From: Bacillota bacterium
GTDB lineage: Bacteria; Bacillota; Clostridia; Lachnospirales; Lachnospiraceae
Reading direction: 5' to 3'
Assembly: GCA_023423045.1 (NCBI GenBank)
Contig: JAFAGA010000080.1
Coordinates: 1-49,692, forward strand
Length of the DNA stretch: 49,692 bases
Part shown: positions 8,109 through 17,081 of the stretch, one piece after another
How positions within the stretch are numbered: the first letter of the stretch is position 1
How the letters are laid out: every line of letters begins with the position of its first letter
The notes under the pieces: model-generated
Databases searched by the model: none
The model's input: only the letters and a program-made list of their open reading frames with translations
Told to the model about the DNA's origin: nothing
Position numbers and translations under genes: made by a program

Positions 8109-9112
8109 TATTCTTCACCTCCGTCTTGTGCGCCCGGACAATCCTCATGATACAGCCAGCACGCCGACAGGTGCTCCTGTCCCACCTCGAACTGGGGAGG
8201 AAGTTCTGCATGACAGATCTTCATACAATTGTTGCATCTGCTTGCAAAACCGCAGCCAACCGGAGGACTCAGCAGATCCGGAGGGGTACCGGCGATGGAT
8301 ACCAGCCGTATGCTGCGATCCATCTCCGTAGTCGGAAGACTCCTCAACAAAGCCTTTGTGTAGGGATGGGAAGGATGATAGAAAATATCCTCCGCTGTTC
8401 CAATCTCAACAATTTTCCCCGCATACATAACCGCTACCCGGTCTGCCATGCTTGCCACTACACCAAGGTCATGGGTGATCAGTATAATCGCTGTATTAGT
8501 CTCTTCTTTGATCTCCTGAAGCAAATCCATAATCTGTGCCTGAATGGTTACATCCAGCGCAGTTGTAGGCTCATCCGCTATCAAAAGCTTGGGAGCACAG
8601 GAAAGCGCCATGGCGATCATAACTCTCTGTCTCATACCGCCGGAGAATTCGTGAGGATACTGCTTTGATCTCTGCTCCGGATTCGGAATCTTAACCAGAT
8701 TCAGAAGGCGGATTGACTCTTTATACGCATCTTCCTTAGACAGTTTCTGATGATGACGAATCGCTTCCGTCAGCTGCTTTCCTACAGTCATAGTAGGATT
8801 CAGACAAGTCATCGGATCCTGGAAGATCATACTTACATCCTTACCGCGGATGGCCATCATTTCTTTCTCACTTGCCTTAACGATATCTTTATCCGCAAGC
8901 TGAATATCCCCCTTTACAATACGTGCAGGAGGCATCGGATTCAGCTTCATTATTGTCTGTGCCGTTACACTCTTTCCACAACCGCTTTCTCCAACGATAG
9001 CCAGAACCTCACCTTCCATAACTTCAAAGGTGACACCGCGAACCGCCTTTACCTCACCGGCATAAGTATCGAAGGATACATGTAAATCATCTACTCGTAA
9101 TACACTATTCAT
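8108..9112 (-). CDS. oppD: Oligopeptide ABC transporter ATPase OppD
   Basis: This 334-residue ATPase pairs with OppF on the cytoplasmic side of the importer. Walker A GESGCGKSV, signature FSGGMRQRVMIAMAL and Walker B LLIADEPTTALD are intact. The C-terminal region has the cysteine-containing segment GCGFASRCNNCMKIC of the family. The start at 9112 is preferred over a GTG three bases upstream because AAGGAG lies 9 bases before it. oppC ends 5 bases upstream. Confidence 0.93.
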   Translation of the reverse strand: MNSVLRVDDLHVSFDTYAGEVKAVRGVTFEVMEGEVLAIVGESGCGKSVTAQTIMKLNPMPPARIVKGDIQLADKDIVKASEKEMMAIRGKDVSMIFQDPMTCLNPTMTVGKQLTEAIRHHQKLSKEDAYKESIRLLNLVKIPNPEQRSKQYPHEFSGGMRQRVMIAMALSCAPKLLIADEPTTALDVTIQAQIMDLLQEIKEETNTAIILITHDLGVVASMADRVAVMYAGKIVEIGTAEDIFYHPSHPYTKALLRSLPTTEMDRSIRLVSIAGTPPDLLSPPVGCGFASRCNNCMKICHAELPPQFEVGQEHLSACWLYHEDCPGAQDGGEE

Positions 9113-9116
9113 CACA

Positions 9117-10055
9117 TTATCTCCTTAACTTAGGATCCAAAGCATCACGCAAACCATCACCCAACAGATTGAAGGATAACATGGTTAAACTAATGCAGAT
9201 CGCAGGTATCATCAACTGGGAAGGATACATCTGGAACACTCTGGAGCCATCATTTGCAAGCACGCCCCAGCTTGCCATCGGTACCGGAACACCAAGTCCG
9301 ATATAGCTTAAGAAGGCCTCGGTGAAAATAGCACTGGGAATGGCCAATGTAATATTTACAATAACCACACTCAAAGTATTGGGAAGTAAATGCTTGCCGA
9401 TAATTCGTGCAGGCCTTGCCCCCATAACTTTAGCCGCTACAATATAGTCCTGCTGCTTTAAGCTCATGATTTGTCCGCGTACCAGACGCGCCATGCCCGT
9501 CCAGCCTACCGTAGCATAGGCAACGACCATCGTCATAGCACTTCTGGGTATTACCATCATGAGGAGCACCACGATAATCAAATACGGAATGCCGTTAATA
9601 ACCTCAATAATTCTCATCATGATATTATCCACCGCTCCTCCGACATAGCCGGAGATACCGCCATAGATAACACCTACAATAAAATTGATAAATACCGCCG
9701 CAAAAGCGATGAATAAGGAAACTCTGGCACCGGACCAGGTTCTCGTGAAGATATCTCTTCCCAGGGTATCCGTACCAAATATATGCATATGTCCATCCAC
9801 CGGATCCTTGAAGAACATAGGTGCATCCGTATGAGACAGATGCTGCTCGCTCATTGTATAGGGTGAGAACATCGGAACAAAGATACTCAACAATGCGATT
9901 ACAATAATTATAGACAGGCAAACCATTGCCGCCTTATTCTTAGAAAGACGGTGCATCGCATCTTTCCAGTAATTCGTGCTTGGTCTGCGGATTTTCTCAG
10001 CTTCGGTTGCATTCGCCCCGACCCATTCAAATTGACTCTTATCTATTCCGCTCAT
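9117..10055 (-). CDS. oppC: Oligopeptide ABC transporter permease OppC
   Basis: The 312-residue product is one of two channel subunits. A cytoplasmic N-terminal tail of about 40 residues precedes the first helix, and the binding-protein-dependent permease domain fills the second half. The EAA loop reads DYIVAAKVMGARPARIIGKHLLPN. The motif HIFGTDTLGRDIFTRTWSGARVS is the family's conserved external stretch. AAGGAG stands before the ATG, and oppB ends 4 bases upstream. Confidence 0.93.
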   Translation of the reverse strand: MSGIDKSQFEWVGANATEAEKIRRPSTNYWKDAMHRLSKNKAAMVCLSIIIVIALLSIFVPMFSPYTMSEQHLSHTDAPMFFKDPVDGHMHIFGTDTLGRDIFTRTWSGARVSLFIAFAAVFINFIVGVIYGGISGYVGGAVDNIMMRIIEVINGIPYLIIVVLLMMVIPRSAMTMVVAYATVGWTGMARLVRGQIMSLKQQDYIVAAKVMGARPARIIGKHLLPNTLSVVIVNITLAIPSAIFTEAFLSYIGLGVPVPMASWGVLANDGSRVFQMYPSQLMIPAICISLTMLSFNLLGDGLRDALDPKLRR

Positions 10056-10059
10056 GTTA

Positions 10060-11004
10060 TCACTCCTTCACATCCGCAATTTTTACACGGGGATCAATGA
10101 AACCATAAGCAATATCTACAATGAGATTTGCAATTACCAAAAAGGCTCCATAAAATAACGTTGTTCCTGAAATCATCGTATAATCCTGGGTCTGTATGCT
10201 CAATACGAAGAACTTGCCCATTCCGGGAATCGAAAAAATATTCTCAATTACAAATGCTCCCGTAAGTACTGTCGCCGCAATCGGGCCCAGTACGGTGATA
10301 ACAGGCATAATTGCATTGCGCACCGCATGCTTCCAGATTATTTTCTTCTGGGAAAGACCTTTGGATTTTGCGGTCTTAATATAATCCTGTCCAAGAACAT
10401 CAAGCATACTGGTTCTCATCAATCTGGATATGGTTGCCAGAGAGCCAAAGCTTAATGCGAATGCAGGCAGGAGCTTGCTGTTGAAAGCACTCCAACCGGT
10501 GATGGGGAAAAACCTGATTCCGGTCAGCCGATAGAGCTGCAGCCCCAGAAAATATTGGAGCAGGGCTCCTATAATAAAACCAGGTACAGATACACCGACG
10601 ATTGCAATCAGCATCGTAATGGTATCCCAGTGGGTCCCTCTCTTCACTGCGGCAACAATGCCGAGTAAAACACCCAAAATAGTAGCAAAAATCAACGCCC
10701 TGATTCCTAAATCAAATGAATATGGAAATGCCTGTGCAATAATATCATTTACCGGACGATTATAATGGATGGATAATCCAAGATCACCCTGAAATACATT
10801 TTTCAGGTACATCCACAGCTGGACATACATGGGTTGATCCAAACCGTATTTTGCATTTAATGCCTTTAATGTGGTCTCCGGAATTGCTTTTTCGCCGATA
10901 AAGGGATCGCCGGGTAATAGACGCATCATAAAGAATGTTAATGTTGTCAGAACAAGTAAGGTCAAAAGTGCATACCCTATACGCTTTAAAATATATTTTA
11001 ACAC
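10060..11004 (-). CDS. oppB: Oligopeptide ABC transporter permease OppB
   Basis: A 314-residue channel subunit with the N-terminal helix and MMRLLPGDPF motif typical of OppB/DppB, and an EAA loop DYIKTAKSKGLSQKKIIWKHAVRN. I chose the GTG at 11004 because AGGAGG lies 7 bases upstream; a TTG at 11010 would leave only 1-2 bases to that site. It is separated from oppA by about 580 bases of repeats and hairpins, an unusual gap inside an opp operon. Confidence 0.92.
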   Translation of the reverse strand: MLKYILKRIGYALLTLLVLTTLTFFMMRLLPGDPFIGEKAIPETTLKALNAKYGLDQPMYVQLWMYLKNVFQGDLGLSIHYNRPVNDIIAQAFPYSFDLGIRALIFATILGVLLGIVAAVKRGTHWDTITMLIAIVGVSVPGFIIGALLQYFLGLQLYRLTGIRFFPITGWSAFNSKLLPAFALSFGSLATISRLMRTSMLDVLGQDYIKTAKSKGLSQKKIIWKHAVRNAIMPVITVLGPIAATVLTGAFVIENIFSIPGMGKFFVLSIQTQDYTMISGTTLFYGAFLVIANLIVDIAYGFIDPRVKIADVKE

Positions 11005-11068
11005 ATGCAATCCTCCTTTCCTCTTTTAGAAAATAATTTTTTGGAACAATATAAACTTTAGATCCAGA

Positions 11069-11136
11069 AGAATTGCTGTCCTATATTACTTTGCTATCCT
11101 AGTGTTTTGAGCAAAGTAATATAGGATGACAATTCT
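11069..11136 (-). repeat. Large hairpin between oppA and oppB
   Basis: Two 27-base arms (11069-11095 and 11110-11136) are complementary at 24 positions around a 14-base loop; only three adjacent positions mismatch. There is no T run, so it is not a plain terminator. It lies about 65 bases upstream of the oppB start and may control how much of the oppA message continues or survives into oppBCDF. Confidence 0.7.
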
Positions 11137-11165
11137 ATCACAGACCAATTTTTGTTCGCTTTAAT

Positions 11166-11437
11166 TATATCATGTCCGCAAGCGGGGCATGATCTTGTTA
11201 CTCCAATCGCGTAATCCAAGCATGCTCGATTATGCTGATTGCACCTTTACTATATCATGAACCTAATCATGTTCATGATCCTGTTGCTTCAGTCGCATAA
11301 TTCAAGCAAGCTTGCGGCATGTTCACTACGCCTTCACTATATCATGAACAAAATCATGTTCATGATCCTGGGCTCCGCTCGCATGCCTACAAGCAAGCTC
11401 GCAGCATGTTCACTACGCCTTCACTATTATACTATAT
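11166..11437. repeat. Three tandem units of a dispersed palindromic repeat
   Basis: Units start with TATATCATG at 11166, 11251 and 11338 (spacing 85 and 87). The second and third contain an inverted repeat CATGAACA/TGTTCATG, then a GC-rich block with GCAAGC and GCATG. Relatives occur in the opposite orientation at about 37772-37980. Translated shadows (repeated SKLAACSLRLH) come from the repeat and are not taken as genes. Confidence 0.8.
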
Positions 11438-11511
11438 CTCTACACAAATGTCGTGCTTTTTTCGATTTTATTCGCTAGGGAATTGTTGGAGTTGCGCCCT
11501 ACATAAGGGAA

Positions 11512-11565
11512 GTGCGGGTTAAAACTCAGCCCGCACCACCTCAAGTCAAATTCGCTCAACGAATT
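11512..11565 (-). terminator. Hairpins downstream of oppA
   Basis: GTGCGGG (11512-11518) pairs with CCCGCAC (11530-11536), and AATTCG (11549-11554) with CGAATT (11560-11565). Both lie just after the oppA stop in the leftward transcript. Neither has a strong T run, so partial termination or 3'-end protection of oppA mRNA is likelier than a full stop. Confidence 0.4.
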
Positions 11566-11583
11566 CTTAAAAATGATCCATAA

Positions 11584-13239
11584 TTATTTTGCTAATTTAA
11601 CTGCTTTGTAGTTCATATCCTGGAATGCAGTTCTAACTACGCCGGAAGCAATCTTTCCACTTATAAGGTAATCTTTTGCTCTCCAGTATACAGGAGCGAT
11701 CGGAAGATCTGATGTTACTAATTTTTCGAGATCCATTAAATATCCGAAACGTTCTTTCTTATCGGTAGTTGTACGAACCTTGTTCAGTATTTCATCGTAT
11801 GCAGGATTGGAATAGCTGGTGTGGTTATTGCCGTTTCCTGTTTCAAACAAATCAAGGAAAGTCATAGGATCATTATAGTCAGGACCCCAGCCTGCGAATA
11901 CCAGGGAGAAATCCTTGTTGGACATTCTCTCAAGTCTGCTCTTGAAAGGCATGGACTCAACCTCAATCTCAAGGCCAAGGTTAGCTCTTAACTGCTCCTG
12001 AATAAATGCAGCATTCTTAACAGCGGTGTCGCCGTCATCACAAATCATGGTGATTTTGATTGCATCAGTGCCAAGCTCTGCCTTTGCCTTATCTAAATAT
12101 TCAACTGCTTTTTCTTTATCAAAAACAGGAACTGTCGCTCCCACTTCTTCGTTAAATTTCTTCTCTGCGCCGTTAAGTGCAGGAGGGGTAAAGCCCACTG
12201 CTGCCTTAGAGCTGTTCTTTAAGATACTGTCAATAAATGCCTGTCTGTCAATTGCATAGGTAATCGCTGTACGAAGATTCTGATTTGCCAGAGTAGGGTC
12301 TGTCAAGTTGAACTCTAAGTAGAAGCAAGCTCCGTCATCATAGGTATAAACCGGGAAGTTTTCACCTCTCATTAACTTAGCCTGATCACCGTTTACACCA
12401 ACGATATCAACCTCGCCAGCCTTAAATGCATTCAAAGCTGCGTTGGTATCATTGATCATAACCATATTGATCGTCTCAAGTGCGATATCCTTTGCACCAT
12501 AGTAATCAGGGTTCTTCGTGAGAACGATTTTGCTCTCGTGCTCCCAGGAACTCATAACGAAAGGTCCGTTATAAACCATCTTATCCGCATCTGTTCCGTA
12601 AGCGGTACCAAATTCATTGTACGCTTTCTCATTAACCGGTGCAAATACGCCAAATGCCAAAGTATCAATGAAGTAAGGAGTAGGATTCTCAAGAGTTACC
12701 TCCAGAGTGTAATCATCAACTGCCTTAAAGCCAAGCTGATCTGCCTCAACCTCACCGTTGTTATAGGCAACGCCGTTCTTAAATACATAGCCGAAATATG
12801 CATAGTCCGCAGCGAATTCCGGTGTTAAAAGAGCCTTCCATGCAAATACAAAGTCATGGGCGGTAACAGGCTCACCGTTAGACCACTTCATATCATTGCG
12901 AAGATTAAAAGTATAGTTAAGACCATCGTCACTCACTTTCCAATCCTTAGCAACGCCGGGCTGAACCTTGTCGTCAGCGTCAAGGGTAACCAGATTCTCA
13001 ACAATATGACGGATAACCGAGAAGGAAACCGTATCAGTTGTGGTAACTGTAAACATCTCCGGGGGTTCGGAAGCAATGTTTACCGTAATGGAATTAGGAT
13101 CTGTCGTGCCAGGATAAGCACTTCTGTCTTCAGATGACTGCGGATCTGATTTAGATCCTTCTTTTGTGCCGCAGGCAGTCAGCATAGATACTGTCATCGC
13201 TAATACAAGCATTACGGCAAGTAATTTCTTAAATTTCAT
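11584..13239 (-). CDS. oppA: Oligopeptide-binding lipoprotein OppA
   Basis: The 551-residue lipoprotein is the peptide receptor of the importer. The lipobox LTAC puts the lipidated cysteine at residue 23, followed by a Ser/Asp-rich linker and an SBP_bac_5 fold (RHIVENLVTLDADDKVQPGVAKDWKVSDDGLNYTF is typical). AGGAGG precedes the ATG. It is the first gene of the operon and has its own consensus promoter. The leader carries a terminator-like hairpin, and the gap to oppB is rich in hairpins, a layout that would let oppA be made in excess of the membrane parts. Confidence 0.93.
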   Translation of the reverse strand: MKFKKLLAVMLVLAMTVSMLTACGTKEGSKSDPQSSEDRSAYPGTTDPNSITVNIASEPPEMFTVTTTDTVSFSVIRHIVENLVTLDADDKVQPGVAKDWKVSDDGLNYTFNLRNDMKWSNGEPVTAHDFVFAWKALLTPEFAADYAYFGYVFKNGVAYNNGEVEADQLGFKAVDDYTLEVTLENPTPYFIDTLAFGVFAPVNEKAYNEFGTAYGTDADKMVYNGPFVMSSWEHESKIVLTKNPDYYGAKDIALETINMVMINDTNAALNAFKAGEVDIVGVNGDQAKLMRGENFPVYTYDDGACFYLEFNLTDPTLANQNLRTAITYAIDRQAFIDSILKNSSKAAVGFTPPALNGAEKKFNEEVGATVPVFDKEKAVEYLDKAKAELGTDAIKITMICDDGDTAVKNAAFIQEQLRANLGLEIEVESMPFKSRLERMSNKDFSLVFAGWGPDYNDPMTFLDLFETGNGNNHTSYSNPAYDEILNKVRTTTDKKERFGYLMDLEKLVTSDLPIAPVYWRAKDYLISGKIASGVVRTAFQDMNYKAVKLAK

Positions 13240-13270
13240 AAATATATTCTCCTCCTTTTTGATATATAAA

Positions 13271-13298
13271 AAGGAAGTATATTATCATACACTTCCTT
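13271..13298 (-). terminator. Terminator-like hairpin in the oppA leader
   Basis: AAGGAAGT (13271-13278) and ACTTCCTT (13291-13298) form an 8-bp stem which, read leftward, is followed by TTTATATATC. It sits between the oppA promoter and its ribosome site, so it could act as an attenuator or as a 5' stabiliser. Confidence 0.5.
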
Positions 13299-13318
13299 AG
13301 TATATAAATGATACAAGT

Positions 13319-13347
13319 ATTCTAATACAAAAATCTGCAATAGTCAA
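13319..13347 (-). promoter_or_regulatory. Sigma-A promoter of the opp operon
   Basis: On the minus strand TTGACT (13347-13342), a 17-base spacer and TAGAAT (13324-13319) lie 80 bases upstream of oppA. The rest of the 13348-13500 gap shows nothing further that I can name. Confidence 0.75.
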
Positions 13348-13514
13348 GATAAGAACTTTTTAAAACCCAGAAAAACTATAATTTCCAAAATCTCTGCCAA
13401 TCGCTGTTATATTCCCGCCTGTCTCCGTTGCCTCCCTCCCTTTCTCAGGCCTGCAACGCCGCACCTCTCCACTCACCGTTCAAATTTACAACATATGCTC
13501 ATCCCTCTATTTTC

Positions 13515-13541
13515 ACATTTTTCCAGGCTCCTCATATAATG
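13515..13541 (+). promoter_or_regulatory. Sigma-K-like promoter of dpaA
   Basis: AC at 13515-13516, then exactly 16 bases, then CATATAATG at 13533-13541 resembles the sigma-K pattern AC-N16-CATANNNTA. dpaA (spoVFA) is a sigma-K mother-cell gene in Bacillus. The predicted start point lies about 20 bases before the ATG. The match is short, so it rests partly on the gene's known regulation. Confidence 0.55.
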
Positions 13542-13567
13542 TGACATAAAGGAATCCGGAGGTATCT

Positions 13568-14440
13568 ATGTCCCACAAATATAATATCGGAATATTCGGT
13601 GGCGACAACCGTCAGGCATATATGGCCGCCTCATTTTCAGAAAAGGGCTATTCGGTAGCCACCTATTGTACACCGGCAATTGCTGCGCAAGAAGACAATT
13701 CCCTATCCTCGTTGCGTGAGTTATTTGAAAGCTGCCGGGCACTGGTGGGCCCAATTCCCATTACCAGAGATCAGGTCACTGTCTACGCTAATTCTGCGGC
13801 GGAGGATCTGACTGTGGAAAATGCTGCCGGACTGCTGGCCAAAGGCCATCTTCTATTCGGCGGTGTTCTGCCTCCTTCCATTATTAAGATCTGCGAGGAA
13901 AAAGAAATTTTTCATTATGATCTTATGGAGGATGAAGAGATTGCCATACGTAATGCTATAGCGACTGCGGAAGGAACTATTCTGGAAGCGATTACGGCCA
14001 GTGACCGCAACCTGCATGGCAGCAAATGCCTTGTGCTCGGTTATGGCCGGTGCGCCAGGGTGCTGGCCGCCAAGCTGAAGGGCCTGGATGCCCACGTTCT
14101 GGTGGCGGCACGCAGCAGAGAGGCGGTTGCCTATGCCGAGGCAGCCGGGCTATCGGCCCTGTCCCTCCCTTATGTAAAATGCATCCTTCCCTCCTGCGAC
14201 TTTATCTTCAATACCATTCCCGCTCCGGTCCTTACCCCCGACTGCCTGAATTATGCGAATAAGCAGGTCTGCATTATCGATATTGCTTCCGCTCCCGGCG
14301 GCGTGGACTTTACTTATGCGGGAAAGCTTGGCCTTAACGCCAAATTATGCCTGGGCCTGCCCGGCAAGGTAGCCCCCCGGACTTCATCCGATATCCTGGT
14401 AACCGCAATCGACTTGCTCATAAAAGAAAAAAGTGTTTAA
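13568..14440 (+). CDS. dpaA: Dipicolinate synthase subunit A
   Basis: DpaA (SpoVFA) is the NAD(P)-binding subunit of the enzyme that turns dihydroxytetrahydrodipicolinate into dipicolinic acid in the mother cell; dipicolinate is then loaded into the spore core with calcium. The 290-residue protein shows an N-terminal GIFGGDNRQ motif and a second Rossmann motif VLGYGRCARVLAAKLKG (about 155-171), then VDIASAPGG-like sequence near the C-terminus (IIDIASAPGGVDF). CCGGAGG precedes the ATG. dpaB follows with a 22-base gap. Its presence supports an endospore former; many clostridia use EtfA instead of DpaAB, so this lineage keeps the Bacillus-type enzyme. Confidence 0.93.
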   Translation: MSHKYNIGIFGGDNRQAYMAASFSEKGYSVATYCTPAIAAQEDNSLSSLRELFESCRALVGPIPITRDQVTVYANSAAEDLTVENAAGLLAKGHLLFGGVLPPSIIKICEEKEIFHYDLMEDEEIAIRNAIATAEGTILEAITASDRNLHGSKCLVLGYGRCARVLAAKLKGLDAHVLVAARSREAVAYAEAAGLSALSLPYVKCILPSCDFIFNTIPAPVLTPDCLNYANKQVCIIDIASAPGGVDFTYAGKLGLNAKLCLGLPGKVAPRTSSDILVTAIDLLIKEKSV

Positions 14441-14462
14441 TATGGGCAGAATGGAGGTTTCA

Positions 14463-15050
14463 ATGACTCTTCACGGAAAAAATATAGGGGTAGCCCTGAC
14501 CGGCTCCTATTGTACCTATGATGAGGTGTTTCCCCAGATGGAACGCATGATACAGGAAAATGCCAATGTCACATCCATCTTCTCCGACCGTTCCCAAGTG
14601 ACGGATACTCGCTTCGGAAACGCAGAGGATTTTCTCCTTAGGGCAAAAACGATTACAGGCAAAGATCCCATAACTACCATTGTGGAAGCAGAAAAGGTCG
14701 GACCGGGGAATTTGTTTGATATTTTGATTATTGCTCCATGTACCGGCAATACTCTGGCTAAGCTCGCCAATGCGATAACCGATTCCACGGTTTTGATGGC
14801 TGCCAAGAGCCAGCTGCGTAATAACAAGCCGGTTGTAATCGCGATGGCGACCAACGATGCCCTCAGCAACAATTTGAAAAATATCGGTCTGCTGCTGGGC
14901 GCAAAGAATGTATACTTCGTCCCTTTTGGACAGGATAATTATAAGAGCAAGCCCTATTCCATGGTGGCCCATTTCGACCTTGTTCTTCCCACCCTGGAGG
15001 CGGCACTGGAAGGCGCTCAACTCCAGCCCATCGTTCTTGCTCCAAATTAA
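14463..15050 (+). CDS. dpaB: Dipicolinate synthase subunit B, flavoprotein
   Basis: The 195-residue DpaB (SpoVFB) is the flavoprotein partner of DpaA. It has a flavodoxin-like fold with GVALTGSYCTYDEVFPQM at the N-terminus and IIAPCTGNTLAKLANAITDS in the middle, both typical of the HFCD flavoprotein family. The start at 14463 is chosen for GGAGG seven bases upstream; an alternative at 14433 would overlap dpaA. The next gene, an asparagine synthase, follows after 81 bases with no clear terminator, so the three may form one mother-cell operon. Confidence 0.93.
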   Translation: MTLHGKNIGVALTGSYCTYDEVFPQMERMIQENANVTSIFSDRSQVTDTRFGNAEDFLLRAKTITGKDPITTIVEAEKVGPGNLFDILIIAPCTGNTLAKLANAITDSTVLMAAKSQLRNNKPVVIAMATNDALSNNLKNIGLLLGAKNVYFVPFGQDNYKSKPYSMVAHFDLVLPTLEAALEGAQLQPIVLAPN

Positions 15051-15131
15051 ATCTACTGCTGTCAATTCACTTTATAAATATTATGCCTGCGGCAAAAAGC
15101 TGCCGGCTGCGAGAAAGGAATGGTTGTTAAT

Positions 15132-16982
15132 ATGTGCGGAATCGCCGGTTTTTGCAATATGGGAGAGGATTACACAAGAGATTATGACAGATGGTACCAT
15201 ACCCTGTTAGGCATGAGAAGTAAGCTGGTTCGACGGGGGCCGGACGATGAAGGAGCCGTATTGACACCAAACATCGGATTGACCCATACCCGGTTATCCA
15301 TCATAGACTTAAACCGCGGCCACCAGCCAATGACAAAACAGAAATCCGGTGCATCCTACACCATCGTATATAATGGGGAACTTTATAATACTGCGGAGTT
15401 AAGAGAAACGTTGGTCAATATGGGCTTTCTCTTTAAGACACACACGGATACGGAGGTTATCTTAACCGGCTTCATGGCCTTTGGCGGGGATTTTGTAAAA
15501 GAACTTAACGGCATCTTTTCCTTCGCAATATGGGATGAAAACAACCATGTGCTGCATCTGGCAAGGGATCGTTTCGGCGTAAAGCCTTTATTCTACACCA
15601 TGATAGACGGGACCATCGTCTTCTCCTCTGAAATCAAGGCATTATTTCAATACCCGGGCATCAAACCGAGAGTGGATGCGGAAGGGCTGTGTGAAATATT
15701 CGGACTGGGCCCTGCCAAATCCTACGGCAAGGGAGTGTTCAAGGATATCTATGAGGTCCTGGCCGGGAATATCATCACCTTCCAGGAAGGGGGACTGAAG
15801 GAAACACCGTATTGGACCCTGACCAGCGCCCCTCATGAGGACACCTATGAGGCCACCGTAGAAAAGACTTCCTTCCTATTGTATGATGCTGTAAAACGGC
15901 AGATGATATCCGATATCCCCATCTCTACTCTCCTGTCCGGCGGTATTGACAGCAGCCTGGTTACGTCAATCTGCGCCCTGGAGCTGAAAAAGCAGGGCAA
16001 GCAGCTTCGGACCTACTCCTTTGATTTCAAGGATAACAGCAAGCATTTTAAATCCAATTCCTTTCAGCCTGCCCAGGACCGTCCTTATGTGGATATTATG
16101 GCGGACGCCGTGGGAAGCAGCCACACCTATCTGGAATGCGATAACCTGGATCTGCTGGACCACCTGTATCCGGCAGTGGATGCCAGGGACCTTCCGAACA
16201 TGGCGGATGTGGAGTCCTCTCTGCTCTATTTTTGCAAAAAGGTAGCCGCACAGACCAAGGTTACCCTGACCGGAGAATGCGCGGATGAAATATTTGGAGG
16301 CTATCCCTGGATCAACCGGCCGGAGCTGATGGAACAGAATACCTTCCCCTGGTCAAACAGCATGGAAACCCGCAAATTCCTCCTATCCCAGGATTTATTA
16401 TCAACGCTGGATCTGGACGGCTATGTTCAAGCCGCCTATGAAAAAACCATCTCCGAGGTTCCCCGGCTGGAGGGAGAAAATAAAATCGAGGCACGCCGCA
16501 GAGAGATTGCCTATCTTAACCTCAAATGGTTCATGGTCACCCTGTTAGACCGCATGGATCGGTGCAGCATGTATTCCGGCCTTGAAGCAAGGGTCCCCTT
16601 CGCAGATCACCGCATCGTTGAATATGTCTGGAATGTCCCCTGGTCCATGAAGGCAAAGGACGGAGTTGTAAAAGGATTGCTGCGGGATGCGGGAAAAGGA
16701 CTCCTTCCCGAGGAAATCCTCCTGCGAAGAAAGAGCCCCTATCCCAAGACCTATCATCCGGAGTATGAAAAGCTTCTGGGCAGCCGTCTGCTGGAAGTTC
16801 TCTCCGATCCCAACGCACCAATTCGTCCCCTCGTCGACACAAATAAAGTGAAAACCTTCCTGGAAGCGCCCTCCGACTATGGTAAGCCCTGGTACGGACA
16901 GCTGATGGCAGGCCCTCAGATGATCGCGTATCTCCTGCAAATCAACTATTGGCTGAAGAAATATAGTATTGAGCTGGTATAA
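15132..16982 (+). CDS. asnB: Asparagine synthase (glutamine-hydrolysing)
   Basis: This 616-residue enzyme makes asparagine from aspartate, ATP and glutamine. The start must be the ATG at 15132, because the N-terminal glutaminase needs Cys2 (MCGIAGF). The class II glutaminase domain covers about 1-215 and the synthetase domain the rest, with the PPi-loop LLSGGIDSSL near residue 268 and ARVPFADHRIVEY further on. Its place 81 bases behind dpaAB recalls AsnO, the asparagine synthetase needed for Bacillus sporulation, but a housekeeping role is equally possible. A stem with GGCTGTCC/GGACAGCC follows at 17005-17036. Confidence 0.93.
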   Translation: MCGIAGFCNMGEDYTRDYDRWYHTLLGMRSKLVRRGPDDEGAVLTPNIGLTHTRLSIIDLNRGHQPMTKQKSGASYTIVYNGELYNTAELRETLVNMGFLFKTHTDTEVILTGFMAFGGDFVKELNGIFSFAIWDENNHVLHLARDRFGVKPLFYTMIDGTIVFSSEIKALFQYPGIKPRVDAEGLCEIFGLGPAKSYGKGVFKDIYEVLAGNIITFQEGGLKETPYWTLTSAPHEDTYEATVEKTSFLLYDAVKRQMISDIPISTLLSGGIDSSLVTSICALELKKQGKQLRTYSFDFKDNSKHFKSNSFQPAQDRPYVDIMADAVGSSHTYLECDNLDLLDHLYPAVDARDLPNMADVESSLLYFCKKVAAQTKVTLTGECADEIFGGYPWINRPELMEQNTFPWSNSMETRKFLLSQDLLSTLDLDGYVQAAYEKTISEVPRLEGENKIEARRREIAYLNLKWFMVTLLDRMDRCSMYSGLEARVPFADHRIVEYVWNVPWSMKAKDGVVKGLLRDAGKGLLPEEILLRRKSPYPKTYHPEYEKLLGSRLLEVLSDPNAPIRPLVDTNKVKTFLEAPSDYGKPWYGQLMAGPQMIAYLLQINYWLKKYSIELV

Positions 16983-17004
16983 GAAATAATAAGGCAAACA
17001 AAAC

Positions 17005-17036
17005 GGCTGTCCCAATCCGATCCGGATAGGACAGCC
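17005..17036. terminator. Bidirectional terminator between asnB and yajC
   Basis: GGCTGTCCCAATCCG (17005-17019) pairs with CGGATAGGACAGCC (17023-17036) with one or two bulges. It sits between convergent genes; leftward it is followed by GTTTTGTTTG. The sequence belongs to the recurring GGCTGTCC family. Confidence 0.75.
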
Positions 17037-17081
17037 TTCTGCCTGCGATACTGTTATAAAATTATGCTGTTCTTCCGAAAC

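Noticed and set aside
11239..11522. Open frames in the oppA-oppB gap
   Set aside because: Their repeated peptides follow the DNA repeat period, and no ribosome site precedes them.
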